In this document: piece by piece, positions 1 through 8,152 of the stretch
How positions within the stretch are numbered: the first letter of the stretch is position 1
Layout of the letters: the number at the start of each line of letters is the position of its first letter
Assembly: GCF_029960665.1 (NCBI RefSeq)
Contig: NZ_JASBRB010000008.1
Span: 1 to 64,000 of the forward strand
DNA: 64,000 nucleotides
Direction of reading: 5' to 3'
Source of the DNA: Pseudarthrobacter sp. AL07
Lineage (GTDB): Bacteria > Actinomycetota > Actinomycetes > Actinomycetales > Micrococcaceae
The notes under the pieces: generated by a model
The model's input: the letters and a program-made list of their open reading frames with translations, nothing else
What the model was told of the DNA's origin: nothing
Databases searched by the model: none
Program-made: the position numbers and the translations under genes

Positions 1-434
1 CGTTTTGGTCTGGGCAAGCTCATCCGGTTTCATGCCTCGAAAATTAACAGGATCGGTCAGGGATTAAAAGCCGCCACGCCGACCTAACTAAGTACTATTA
101 GATGCCCGCAGCGATGGCCGGGCAGAGGTTTGCATGAAGGCGATTAGAGTCCGATGCCTCTCGGCGTCTTTCGCGCTGTCGATGATCATGACCGGGATGG
201 CTGGCCTTACCGCTTCGACGGCGGCGCGGGTTCGGCGCTGTCACCTGAGGACGTGCACCGCGCCGTCGTCCCTGCGGGCGGCAATGACCGGTTCCATAAC
301 GCCCTATTCCTTCATGCTGTCCACGAGGCCGGCGGAAAGGGTTGCGTCCTTGCGGACGTTAACATCAACGGTCAGCGTGAACAGGTCGAGCATTCGAGGG
401 TTATAGGACAAAACGTGTGTAAATCCCGGGCATG

Positions 435-850
435 TCATGACCGTCCTGCCCAGCCTTTCCGGTGCCAGAGGCCTTCGTCGGCGCTGAGCCTGGTGATGTA
501 GTGCTCCGGACCGGGGCCGGCTCCGTTGGTGCTGCGGTTTCGGTCTTGGATGGGTGGTGGTGGTGGTGGGTTTCGATGAGCTTTGGCGGGCGGCGCCGGT
601 TGTTCGCCGTGCAGGTAGTGCTACCATTCGATCGCCCGTTTCTGGTATTCCTCTCCCATGCCCAGTGTGCCCTGAGCTGGGCGTTCGTTCCGCCTTCGGT
701 CTTGCTCGTCGTCGAGGCGATGTCCAGACCGACGTACTCGCCGCCCAGGTACTTGAAGGGCGTTCCGGCCTGGCCGAGGCGTTCCAGGAGCCGGTGGGCC
801 TTGAGGAGCATGTCGTGCGTCTACCACCAGGACTCGTTCGCCCGCACCCA
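435..850 (-). pseudogene. IS1249-like (IS256-family) transposase, C-terminal remnant
   Basis: Read on the minus strand from about 850, the sequence gives a broken match to the C-terminal part of IS1249-type transposases. Visible pieces are SWW-stop-TH, AHRLLERL, then IASTTSKTEGGTNAQLR, which matches the family's STTNxIEGGxNAQLR block. After a frameshift come EEYQKRAIEW-stop and YLHGEQP, equivalent to the family's WWxYxHTE region. At least two in-frame TAG codons and one frame change are needed to join the parts, and the N-terminal catalytic half is missing. It is therefore a dead fragment. The family assignment rests on motif recall, not on a search. Confidence 0.6.
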
Positions 851-877
851 TCCCGGGACCGTGGCGTTGGGGCTGCG

Positions 878-990
878 GCAGGCATTCCAGTCAACGCGGT
901 CGCTCCTGGCACCGTTGCCACGGCGATGACACGCGAGCTGCTCGCTTCAGAACAAGGTCGCGCGATGTTCGACGCTGCCCCTTTTCTCCG
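878..990 (+). pseudogene. Short-chain dehydrogenase/reductase fragment
   Basis: A plus-strand frame reads AGIPVNAVAPGTVATAM followed by TRELLASEQGRAMFDAAP. This is the typical SDR stretch just after the catalytic YxxxK (RVNAVAPGTVxTxM). No Rossmann N-terminus, catalytic Tyr/Lys or proper C-terminus is found around it, and the reading frame continues into unrelated sequence. I call it a remnant of an SDR gene, perhaps cut by the neighbouring transposase insertion. Confidence 0.55.
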
Positions 991-1506
991 CTTCAAAGGC
1001 CCCACGCCAACTGCCGCACCCCGCGTAGAGGGGGTGCGGTTCTTCGTTGTCCTGAGAAAATTGATCCAGCCGGAGGGGTGGACGCGTGTTGGCAACCGGT
1101 CATGCCTGCGCTCGTTGCTGGAGTCCTGCCCAGGGCGCGCAACACGCCTGGTCTCTGGAGTCTTCACAGCGATTCCACCTCCCTTCATCCCTTACATGGT
1201 CCGAACGGCCGACAGCCACATGACCGGAATGAGTAGTCCTCCTGCAGAAGGCCTTAAGGCCCCTGACGGAACGGGGGTAAGGGCAGGAATCGACCGGCCA
1301 TGAAGTCACCGCAGGCAGAGACACGGACCGCCCGTCCGCATCCCCTGAGCTGGCAGGGGATCGCGCCGATGCATCCGACTTCCTCGTCCCCGGCCCCATA
1401 AAAGTAGCCTTAACGAAGACCGTCCGTCAGGCAAATCTAAGATTAACGGTTCTCAATCTACGGGAATCAGTTGTCCACTTTTCTCATTCTGACTCATTCT
1501 GAATCC

Positions 1507-2865
1507 ATGAATGAATCACGCATCGACTTGGTCGTCACCGGACTGGTGCAGGACGGCCCCGAGTGGATCCGCAAGGACATCCACGTCCTCAAAGGCAGGA
1601 TCCACACCATCGCCGATACCGGCACCCGCGTGGAGGCAGCCCGCCGCATCGACGTCAAGGACGCCTACGTCCTCCCCGGAATGGTGGATGCCCACGTGCA
1701 CTCCCTGTCCCACCCGGGTGAAGGAATCGCTGCCTCCACACGCTCCGCCGCAGCCGGAGGCGTGACCACGATCGTCGAAATGCCCTTCGACCTCACCGGC
1801 CCCATCAATTCCACGGAACGCTTCAACGTCAAGCGCGAGCTCGCCGAGAACGAGGCGTTCGTCGACGTCGCACTGATGGGGACGCTGGCGCCCGAAGGAG
1901 GCTGGCGTTCCGCCGAGGCCCTCGCCGAAGCCGGCGCTGTCGGTTTCAAAGTTTCACTCTTCGACACTGACAAGGACCGTTTCCCGCGCATCACCGACGC
2001 CGAGTTGCGCAATGTCATGGCAGCAACCGCCGGAGCGGGCCGCACTGTCGCGGTACACGCGGAAAACAACGAAATCGTCCAGGCAATGCTCGCAGTCGAA
2101 CGGGAGCTCAATCCCTTCGACCCGAAGGCCCACGTACGCAGTCGCCCGCCCGTCAGCGAAACCCTCGGCGTCCTGACCGCCCTCGAGGTGGCGCACGAAC
2201 AGAACGCCCGCCTGCACCTGTGCCATCTCAGTCTGCCGCGTTCGGTGGATCTGGTTCAGTGGTACAAAACACAGGGCCTCGATGTCACGTTGGAGACCTG
2301 CCCGCATTACCTGACATTCACCGAGGATGACCATGACGCCCAGCGTGGCCGGCTGAAGATCAACCCGCCCCTGCGTAAGAGCATCGACCGCGAGGGGATG
2401 TGGGAGCGGATAGTTTCCGGATCCATCGACGTGGTTTCCTCGGACCATGCTCCGTGGCCCACGGACTACAAGGACCATGAGGGCATCTTCGCCAACCATT
2501 CTGGCGCCCCGGGTGTCCAGACTTCCATGGCCATCACACTCTCGGGTTCGCTGTCCCGTGGCAAGGAAGACTTTAACGCCGCAGTCCGCAGCCTCACGGA
2601 GTCGCCCGCACAGCGTTTCGGCCTTGGTGACACCAAGGGGCGTATCGCTGTTGGCTATGACGCTGACTTCGCGGTCTTCGACCCCGACTCCGGGTGGGAC
2701 ATTGATGCCGGGGACATGTATTCGAACGCAGGTTGGACGCCGTATCAGGGCATGAAGACCAGTGGTCGGGTGACCACGACCATCTCCCGCGGTACCGTCG
2801 TTTGGGATGGCAATGAACTGCTCGGCGGGCGGGGACGGGGAGAAGTTGTCGGTGCTGTGTCCTGA
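1507..2865 (+). CDS. Allantoinase-like cyclic amidohydrolase (dihydroorotase/hydantoinase superfamily)
   Basis: A binuclear-zinc amidohydrolase of about 452 residues. Metal ligands are in the usual order: DAHVH (Asp61, His63, His65), the probable carboxylated Lys148 in GFKVS, His184 in VHAEN, His240 in LHLCHLS and Asp313 in SSDHAPW. Such enzymes open cyclic amides (allantoin, hydantoins, dihydropyrimidines, dihydroorotate). The adjacent M20 amidohydrolase and transporter favour ureide or hydantoin catabolism over pyrimidine synthesis. The exact substrate cannot be read from the sequence. I chose ATG 1507; an in-frame TTG at 1471, preceded by CGGGAA, would add 12 residues. It is the first gene of a four-gene cassette on the plus strand. 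Confidence 0.85.
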   Translation: MNESRIDLVVTGLVQDGPEWIRKDIHVLKGRIHTIADTGTRVEAARRIDVKDAYVLPGMVDAHVHSLSHPGEGIAASTRSAAAGGVTTIVEMPFDLTGPINSTERFNVKRELAENEAFVDVALMGTLAPEGGWRSAEALAEAGAVGFKVSLFDTDKDRFPRITDAELRNVMAATAGAGRTVAVHAENNEIVQAMLAVERELNPFDPKAHVRSRPPVSETLGVLTALEVAHEQNARLHLCHLSLPRSVDLVQWYKTQGLDVTLETCPHYLTFTEDDHDAQRGRLKINPPLRKSIDREGMWERIVSGSIDVVSSDHAPWPTDYKDHEGIFANHSGAPGVQTSMAITLSGSLSRGKEDFNAAVRSLTESPAQRFGLGDTKGRIAVGYDADFAVFDPDSGWDIDAGDMYSNAGWTPYQGMKTSGRVTTTISRGTVVWDGNELLGGRGRGEVVGAVS

Positions 2866-2898
2866 GCCAGCCCGCACCCCTGACCGAAAGGCGCCCAG

Positions 2899-3666
2899 GT
2901 GAGTTTGACCTCGCTGCAGCGAGGATTGGAAATGCTCACCAAGGTGACCCAGCTTGGTCCCATGCGGGTGGACGAAATCGCGGTCGCCCTGGACATGCCA
3001 AAATCCACGGCCTACCGCTACGTGAAAATGTTCAAGGACGCCAATTTCCTGTATGAGATCGACGGCGTCTACTCGGCCGGGCTGATGATCTCAAGCCGGG
3101 ACGAACAGAGCGAAAAGCAGCACATTGTGGAGATGGCCGCTCCGGCCATGAAGGAACTGCGGGAGCTCACGGACGAGACAGTCATTCTCACGGTCCGCGT
3201 GCAGGCGGCCGCACTGTGCCTGGAACGGCTGCCCGCCGGCCGGACCAACATGCTCTCCTTCTACCGCGGATCCGTGCGGCCGCTTTACGCGGGCGCGAGT
3301 GCCACGGCACTGCTGGCCTATGCTCCTGCGGACGTCATTGAATCAGTCCGAAAGGGAACCATGCGCAGGTTTACAGGCCTGACGCCCTCTCCGGAGCGTT
3401 TGGGTCAGATACTGCCAGCCATCCGCTCCAACGGCTATGCCGTCAGTGAAGGTGAAGTCGATCCTTTCATGGTGGGCGTGGCTGCGCCGGTGTTCCGCCA
3501 CGGGCACTGCATCTGCGTGTTGTCGGTGGCCGGAAAACAGAGCTCCCTCCAGGGTCAAAAGCTCGACGACGTGGTGCAGCAAGTGCGTGGTGCCGCGGAC
3601 AAGCTGGGCCCGGCCCTCGAATCCGACGCCGGCAGCGGCGCCTGGATGACTGAAGAAGGCTGGTAG
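2899..3666 (+). CDS. IclR-family transcriptional regulator
   Basis: A 255-residue regulator with an N-terminal winged helix-turn-helix (roughly residues 3-55, including VALDMPKSTAYRYVKMF) and a C-terminal effector-binding domain ending in the typical GYAVSEGEVDPF...GVAAPVF block. IclR proteins are usually local regulators that respond to the substrate of the adjacent catabolic genes. This one sits between the two hydrolases and probably controls the cassette, like AllR-type regulators of allantoin use (inference). The start is GTG 2899, 33 bases after the allantoinase-like gene and preceded by a GAAAGG ribosome binding site. Whether it acts as repressor or activator is not visible. Confidence 0.9.
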   Translation: MSLTSLQRGLEMLTKVTQLGPMRVDEIAVALDMPKSTAYRYVKMFKDANFLYEIDGVYSAGLMISSRDEQSEKQHIVEMAAPAMKELRELTDETVILTVRVQAAALCLERLPAGRTNMLSFYRGSVRPLYAGASATALLAYAPADVIESVRKGTMRRFTGLTPSPERLGQILPAIRSNGYAVSEGEVDPFMVGVAAPVFRHGHCICVLSVAGKQSSLQGQKLDDVVQQVRGAADKLGPALESDAGSGAWMTEEGW

Positions 3667-3720
3667 GCGCGTGGATCACCCCTACTTACCATCCGCTTTG
3701 ACTACAGAATTGGAAGAAAA

Positions 3721-4977
3721 ATGACTGAAACTCAAGTCAATGTCCTGGTGCCGGATACGGACCGGATGTGGGCCGACATCATGGAGCTTTCCTGCATGGT
3801 GGATGACCGAAGCCCCGGATGGTCCCGCGAAGTCTTCTCCGAGCCGTACAAGGCATCCCGGCAGTGGACCCTCAAGCGCATGCTCGACGCCGGTCTGGAA
3901 GCGTCCATTGACGCGGCCGGCAATATCGTGGGCCGCCTGTCAGGCACGAACCCCAGCGCCCCGGCGATCATCACGGGCTCCCACACCGACACCGTTCACT
4001 CGGGCGGCCGCTTCGACGGAATCGTCGGGGTCATGGGCGCGATCGAGGCAGCTCGCTTGCTTCAGGAATCCGGAACCCGGCTCACTAGCGACCTGGTGGT
4101 GGTCGACTTCCTGGGCGAGGAAGCCAACCCCTTTGGCGTCAGCTGCATCGGGTCCCGGGCGATCGCGGGAGTTTTGGACCCGGCGCACCTCGAACGACAG
4201 GATGAGGACGGCGTTTCCATGGGGGCTGCCATGGCCAAATTCGGGCTTGACCCGGCCGCCGCCGTCGCCATGGCCTGGAAGCCGCGAGACGTGAAGTCCT
4301 ACATTGAACTCCACGTCGAGCAGGGTCCGATGCTGGAAAACGCCGGAACCGAGATCGGTGTCGTCACATCGATCGCCGGCATCGAGCGGCTCATGGCCGT
4401 GTTCACCGGCCGGGCAGACCACGCAGGCACCACGCCGATGAACCAACGTGCAGACGCCCTCATCGCCGCTGCTGAAGCGATCCTGACGGTCGAGCGTGTC
4501 GGCTGCGGAGCGCCCGTCCACGGCGTCACCACCACAGGCAAGATTGCCACGGGCCAGGGCGCCTTCAATGTTGTTCCGGATTCGTCCACGATCTGGGCAG
4601 AGATCCGGAGTATTGATCCAAGCTGGCTAAGCGGTGCACGACGCCGGATCGCCGACCAGATTGCCGAGGACGCTGCCAAACGCGGCGTGGAAGTCGCTAT
4701 CGACCTCCTAAATGATCAGGATCCCGTCCCCGCGTCCAAGTCGATGCAAGACACGGTCGCCCGGGCGGCCGATTCGCTTGGGCTGAGCTGGGCGGCTGTG
4801 CCTAGCGGTGCCGGCCACGACGCCGCACATATGGCGCATCTTGGCCCCATGGGCATGATTTTTGTCCCGTCCAAGGGCGGCAGAAGCCACTGCCCGGACG
4901 AATGGACCGACAAACTGCATCTTGGCTCCGGCGTACAGGTGCTGGCCTCAACGTTGCTCCAGCTGGATAACGCCTAA
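3721..4977 (+). CDS. Zn-dependent M20-family amidase (allantoate amidohydrolase / N-carbamoylase type)
   Basis: A 418-residue member of the HyuC/AllC/beta-ureidopropionase branch of peptidase family M20. Metal-site motifs are intact: GSHTDTV (His88), GGRFDG (Asp99), GEEANPFG (Glu133-Glu134), ELHVEQGP (His198) and a late GGRSHCPDE. The lid/dimer-domain motif RADHAGTTPM is at about 231-240. These enzymes hydrolyse linear ureido compounds produced when a cyclic amide is opened (allantoate, N-carbamoyl amino acids). It therefore probably performs the second step after the upstream cyclic amidohydrolase. The start is ATG 3721, preceded by a GGAAGAAAA stretch. Allantoate and carbamoyl amino acids cannot be told apart from sequence alone. 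Confidence 0.85.
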   Translation: MTETQVNVLVPDTDRMWADIMELSCMVDDRSPGWSREVFSEPYKASRQWTLKRMLDAGLEASIDAAGNIVGRLSGTNPSAPAIITGSHTDTVHSGGRFDGIVGVMGAIEAARLLQESGTRLTSDLVVVDFLGEEANPFGVSCIGSRAIAGVLDPAHLERQDEDGVSMGAAMAKFGLDPAAAVAMAWKPRDVKSYIELHVEQGPMLENAGTEIGVVTSIAGIERLMAVFTGRADHAGTTPMNQRADALIAAAEAILTVERVGCGAPVHGVTTTGKIATGQGAFNVVPDSSTIWAEIRSIDPSWLSGARRRIADQIAEDAAKRGVEVAIDLLNDQDPVPASKSMQDTVARAADSLGLSWAAVPSGAGHDAAHMAHLGPMGMIFVPSKGGRSHCPDEWTDKLHLGSGVQVLASTLLQLDNA

Positions 4978-5042
4978 CCGGAGCCAGCCTCCGCCGGCAC
5001 CCTCACTCTTCAATCCAAACAATCACCCAAGAAGGTATCCCC

Positions 5043-6389
5043 ATGACAACAATCCCGCCGTCGACGATGGAGTCGCAGGACAAAGAACTGGCGGTGAAGC
5101 GCCGCGGCGCACTCCGCGGAGGCATCTTCGGCTATTACGTCGACCAGTTCGACATCTTCCTGCCGATTATTACGTTGGCGCCTGCCATGAGCTACTTCAA
5201 TGGAGCCGGCGCGTCTGCCGAGAACGTCGCGCTTTTCAGCTCGCTGATCTTCATCTCAACCCTCGTTGCCCGCCCTCTGGGCGCGGCAATCTTCGGACAT
5301 TTCGCCGACAAGACCGGCCGCCGTCTCACCACGCTGATCGCCATCGGCGGCTTCGGCGTTGCCACCCTGCTGATGGCATTGCTCCCCGGTTTCGCAACGA
5401 TGGGCCATTTCGGCTTGTATGCCCTCATCATTCTGCGATTCATCGGCGGCTTCTTCCTGGGCGGCGAATATTCGATCGCGATCCCCCTTGCGATGGAATG
5501 GTCGCCGAAAGAACGCCGCGGCCCCCTGAGCGGGATGATTACGTCCATGGCGTCCATCGCCAACGTGACGCTCGCCCTGATTACTTTCGGCCTCCTCTCG
5601 ATCATGCCCGCTGCCGGACCGGATTCTGCATACGCCGTGTGGGGCTGGCGCGTCCCCTTTATTGGCGGCGCCCTCCTTGCGTTCGCACTGTTCTTCTATT
5701 ACCGCAACAACGTCCATGACACTCCGAACTTTGAAACCTCGGAAAAGGCCGAGAACCCGTTCAAGGCCCTGTTCAAGGGTGTCCACCGCCGCAGCCTGAT
5801 CCAGATCTTCATCCTCATGACCGGAATGTGGATCCTGAGCAACCTCAGCAACGCGGTACTCACAGGCCGCCTCAAGGCGGACGCGCATATTCCCGACCAG
5901 ACTGTCAGCCTCATCATGTCGATCGCTCCGTTGATCACGGCCGGCTGTTTCATCGCTTCGGGTTTTATCTCGCAGAAGGTGGGCCGCCGTACGTTCTATC
6001 GCTGGTACGCCGTGCTGATCACTTTGGTTGCACCGGCTATGTATGTCCTTGCGATGACCGTGGGCAACAGCAACGTTATGCTGACTGCCGTACTCGCCGT
6101 CCTGGTACAGGTGACCAGCCTGTGCGTCTTCGCCCCCGTGGGGGCATACCTGAGCGAACGCTTCCCCTCCAGTATCCGGGCCAGTGGATACGGAGTGGGC
6201 TACAGCTTGGCCGTCATCCTGCCCGCGTTCTACGAGTTCTACATCAAAGCGCTGGGCAACATCATGCCGGACAGGTTCGCCGTGGCCTCCCTGATCTGCC
6301 TTGCAGGAGTACTTGTCTGGATCGGCGCCACGATGGGTCCGGAGACCAAGGACGTCAACCTGGCGGACGACGCAAGCTTCACCGTCTGA
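5043..6389 (+). CDS. MFS transporter, metabolite:H+ symporter (MHS) type
   Basis: A 448-residue polytopic membrane protein with about 12 hydrophobic segments. The loop 2-3 signature FGHFADKTGRR is at 84-94 and the MHS-type motif RFIGGFFLGGEY is at 132-143. It lies 65 bases after the M20 amidase with an AAGAAGG ribosome binding site. As the last gene of the cassette it is the likely proton-coupled importer of the ureide, hydantoin or related acid that the two hydrolases degrade (inference from context). A GC-rich hairpin follows the stop. Substrate specificity cannot be read from the sequence. Confidence 0.88.
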   Translation: MTTIPPSTMESQDKELAVKRRGALRGGIFGYYVDQFDIFLPIITLAPAMSYFNGAGASAENVALFSSLIFISTLVARPLGAAIFGHFADKTGRRLTTLIAIGGFGVATLLMALLPGFATMGHFGLYALIILRFIGGFFLGGEYSIAIPLAMEWSPKERRGPLSGMITSMASIANVTLALITFGLLSIMPAAGPDSAYAVWGWRVPFIGGALLAFALFFYYRNNVHDTPNFETSEKAENPFKALFKGVHRRSLIQIFILMTGMWILSNLSNAVLTGRLKADAHIPDQTVSLIMSIAPLITAGCFIASGFISQKVGRRTFYRWYAVLITLVAPAMYVLAMTVGNSNVMLTAVLAVLVQVTSLCVFAPVGAYLSERFPSSIRASGYGVGYSLAVILPAFYEFYIKALGNIMPDRFAVASLICLAGVLVWIGATMGPETKDVNLADDASFTV

Positions 6390-6414
6390 TTTCATCTTGA
6401 CCGAGGGCGGGAGT

Positions 6415-6440
6415 GGCGGGAGATTCTCGCTGGTCCCGCC
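6415..6440 (+). terminator. Probable terminator after the catabolic cassette
   Basis: A 7-bp perfect GC-rich stem (GGCGGGA / TCCCGCC) around a 12-base loop, 26 bases after the transporter stop. There is no strong T run, so intrinsic termination is only probable. Confidence 0.45.
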
Positions 6441-6842
6441 TTCAGCATGTGCATCGCAAGCAATGGACACACCTCGCGAATGTGGACTGGGCACCCCAAG
6501 GAGGCAGTGCAGCTTCGCAGCACCCGTGGCCTGGCACCGCCCCGGCGCACCATCAGCACAACGCTCGACGACCGGCTCACCGCAGCGTTCCCTACGCTAT
6601 TCAATCCCAACGTTTGTGGGACCGAAGCGCCGGACAGCCGTGAACGTGGCAAGCACGAATGAGCCCGCACACGCTTCGACGTCATTCTCACACAGGACGA
6701 AGTCTGAACTCGCAGAAAGTCCGTATTTTGTGGTGTCGCAAAGCCGTATTCAGAACTGGCACGACCGAACGAGATAAACGACCTGCCACGCATCGTCGAG
6801 GCCTGGCCTCTCTTGAGAACTCCGAAAATGCGGCCTCGTATG
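6441..6842. other. Intergenic stretch with no intact gene
   Basis: Short frames on both strands look like shadows or decayed coding sequence. A piece at about 6655-6691 (reading ARTRFDVIL) is about 80% identical in DNA to a piece at about 8353-8389 (reading TSTRFDVIL). Both therefore look like ends of the same kind of gene on either side of the two-gene module. Confidence 0.45.
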
Positions 6843-6902
6843 GTGTCATGACACTGCTCTTTCGGGGTGTCATGACACTGCTCTTTCGGGGTGTCATGAC
6901 AC
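6843..6902 (+). promoter_or_regulatory. Triple palindromic operator (three GTGTCATGACAC boxes)
   Basis: Three copies of the perfect 12-bp palindrome GTGTCATGACAC lie at 6843-6854, 6867-6878 and 6891-6902. They are exactly 24 bp apart, and the spacer CTGCTCTTTCGG is identical between them. The third copy extends to 14 bp (G...C). A -10-like TAGACT is at 6907-6912, so the array covers the region from above -35 to just above -10 of the following gene. This is the arrangement expected of an autoregulated ribbon-helix-helix protein binding cooperatively on one DNA face about every two turns (inference). Confidence 0.7.
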
Positions 6903-6953
6903 CCTGTAGACTTGGCAGTGAAGATCAAACCCCCTGATAGACGGGAGCGCGTC

Positions 6954-7451
6954 ATGTCGGCAGGGACGCCTCGGCACACGATCCGCGTCAGTGATGACTT
7001 GTGGAACGAAGCCCACCGCAAAGCAGCGTGGGAAGGTACGTCCGTGTCCGAACTCATCCGTACCCGGCTCCGCGATTATGTCTTGGCCCCGGTCGAGCAC
7101 CGGCACACCATCGCGGACTCCCTCGTGTACCTGGTCCCGTACGCTTTCGAGGACCTTCAAGGACCCGTCGTCGGAACAGTGGAACTCCCGCTCCATCTGG
7201 ACTGGGGACCAGAACGAACGTACAACGTGGACGATGACGGCAGCTGCTCAGTTTTGTACCAACTCACCCTTCAAAATTCCGGGTCCATCGAGGAAATCTG
7301 CCGCATCGTCCAGGCAGCACGGCTGAGCGCCCTGTGGCCGACCATGATTCTTCCTGCACGGTGCAGGCACCTCTGGGAAACATCCTTTCCCGCACTCCCC
7401 GTCTTCCACGAAGCCAAGGAACATCACTCGTGGACGACTCTCAGCGCGTAG
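6954..7451 (+). CDS. Ribbon-helix-helix protein, probable antitoxin of an AbiEii-type pair
   Basis: A 165-residue protein. Residues 7-45 (RHTIRVSDDLWNEAHRKA, then SVSELIRTRLRDYV) have the beta-strand/helix/helix pattern of ribbon-helix-helix DNA-binding proteins. The remaining roughly 110 residues form a second domain ending in ALWPTMILPARCRHLWE, a pattern I recall from actinobacterial proteins encoded beside AbiEii nucleotidyltransferases. I chose ATG 6954 because GGGAGCG lies six bases upstream; upstream in-frame GTG 6918 and TTG 6912 would run into the -10 region. Its end overlaps the next gene by 22 bases, so the two are translationally linked. The likely role is antitoxin and autorepressor acting on the triple palindrome, which is inference. 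Confidence 0.72.
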   Translation: MSAGTPRHTIRVSDDLWNEAHRKAAWEGTSVSELIRTRLRDYVLAPVEHRHTIADSLVYLVPYAFEDLQGPVVGTVELPLHLDWGPERTYNVDDDGSCSVLYQLTLQNSGSIEEICRIVQAARLSALWPTMILPARCRHLWETSFPALPVFHEAKEHHSWTTLSA

Positions 7452-8152
7452 CAGCAAAGCTCGCCCTTGCCGTTCTGGCAGCTGATGGCTTCGTCCTCGC
7501 CGGCGGTCAAGCCCTGTTTGAACACGGCATCACCCAGCGCCCCTCAGAGGATATCGACCTCTTCGCCCTGCACCGCCGCCACACACCGGCAACCTTCGCC
7601 GCCTCGGTACAGAAGATGACAGACGCGCTCGAAGATTCCGGATACACGGTCGAGATCACCCGACAGTACGACGGGTTCGCCAGCGTCACCGTCGGACATG
7701 ACCAGGAAGCCGTCGTCATCGATCTTGGCCTGGACTGGTGGGAGAACTCACCCGCCATCATCGATATCGGACCGATACTCTCTCTGAAGGATTCGGTAGC
7801 ATCCAAGCTGCTGGCCGTCTACGGCCGGGGGTACGCCCGCGACTACCTCGACGCCTACTCCATCATCTCCAGCAGACGCTTCACGCACCAGGAGCTCATC
7901 AGGCTCTGCCAACGTCGAGACCCGCACCTGGACCTGCCACTGTTGGCCGCATCCATCACCAGGCACCGGGCCCTCCCCACCACAGAATTCATCAAATACG
8001 GCCTGCCGCCCAGTGAACTCCCCACGCTCAGTTCCACGCTCCTCAGCTTCGCCGAGACAATTCACAAAGCCGCCCAAACCCCCAGCGCAGCGCATAACGC
8101 CCCCGACCTCCTCGGACCGGGAAACGCAGAGCCCGGCCCGGAACTGCTCTAA
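7430..8152 (+). CDS. AbiEii/AbiGii-type nucleotidyltransferase, probable toxin
   Basis: A 240-residue member of the DUF1814/AbiEii nucleotidyltransferase family. The active-site strand reads GGQALFEHG (25-33) then RPSEDIDLF (37-45), giving Ser39 and the Asp41/Asp43 pair. A third acidic position is in VVIDLGLD (Asp98). The downstream SVASKLLAVYGR...RDYLDAY block (123-143) carries the conserved Lys126 and the RDxxD helix. AbiEii proteins are toxins of type IV-like abortive-infection pairs and modify RNA or tRNA with nucleotides. The start is GTG 7430, with AAGGAA ten bases upstream, inside the 3' end of the RHH gene. The usual AbiEi winged-helix partner is absent; an RHH protein takes its place. 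Confidence 0.8.
   Translation: MDDSQRVAAKLALAVLAADGFVLAGGQALFEHGITQRPSEDIDLFALHRRHTPATFAASVQKMTDALEDSGYTVEITRQYDGFASVTVGHDQEAVVIDLGLDWWENSPAIIDIGPILSLKDSVASKLLAVYGRGYARDYLDAYSIISSRRFTHQELIRLCQRRDPHLDLPLLAASITRHRALPTTEFIKYGLPPSELPTLSSTLLSFAETIHKAAQTPSAAHNAPDLLGPGNAEPGPELL

Larger units (their letters stand above)
1..1470. other. Degenerate region of gene remnants
   Basis: No intact gene is convincing here. Open frames on both strands are short, overlap one another and lack ribosome binding sites or coherent domains. Two decayed coding fragments can be recognised and are listed separately (transposase tail, short-chain dehydrogenase scrap). A short TGG/GGT microsatellite sits near 548-570. The last 80 bases before 1507 are probably the promoter and leader of the catabolic cassette. 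The pattern fits an old insertion site that has eroded; this is inference. Confidence 0.6.

Noticed and set aside
401..811. Minus-strand frame containing five His in a row
   Set aside because: The His run is the translation of a TGG/GGT microsatellite inside a decayed transposase, not a functional metal-binding protein.
1471..1506. N-terminal extension of the allantoinase-like gene from TTG 1471
   Set aside because: The 12 extra residues are not family-like. ATG 1507 begins the usual first beta-strand, although the SD-like CGGGAA before 1471 keeps it possible.
6843..6902. Possible CRISPR array
   Set aside because: Only three short units; the spacers are identical and the repeats are 12-bp palindromes directly upstream of a gene. 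No cas genes.
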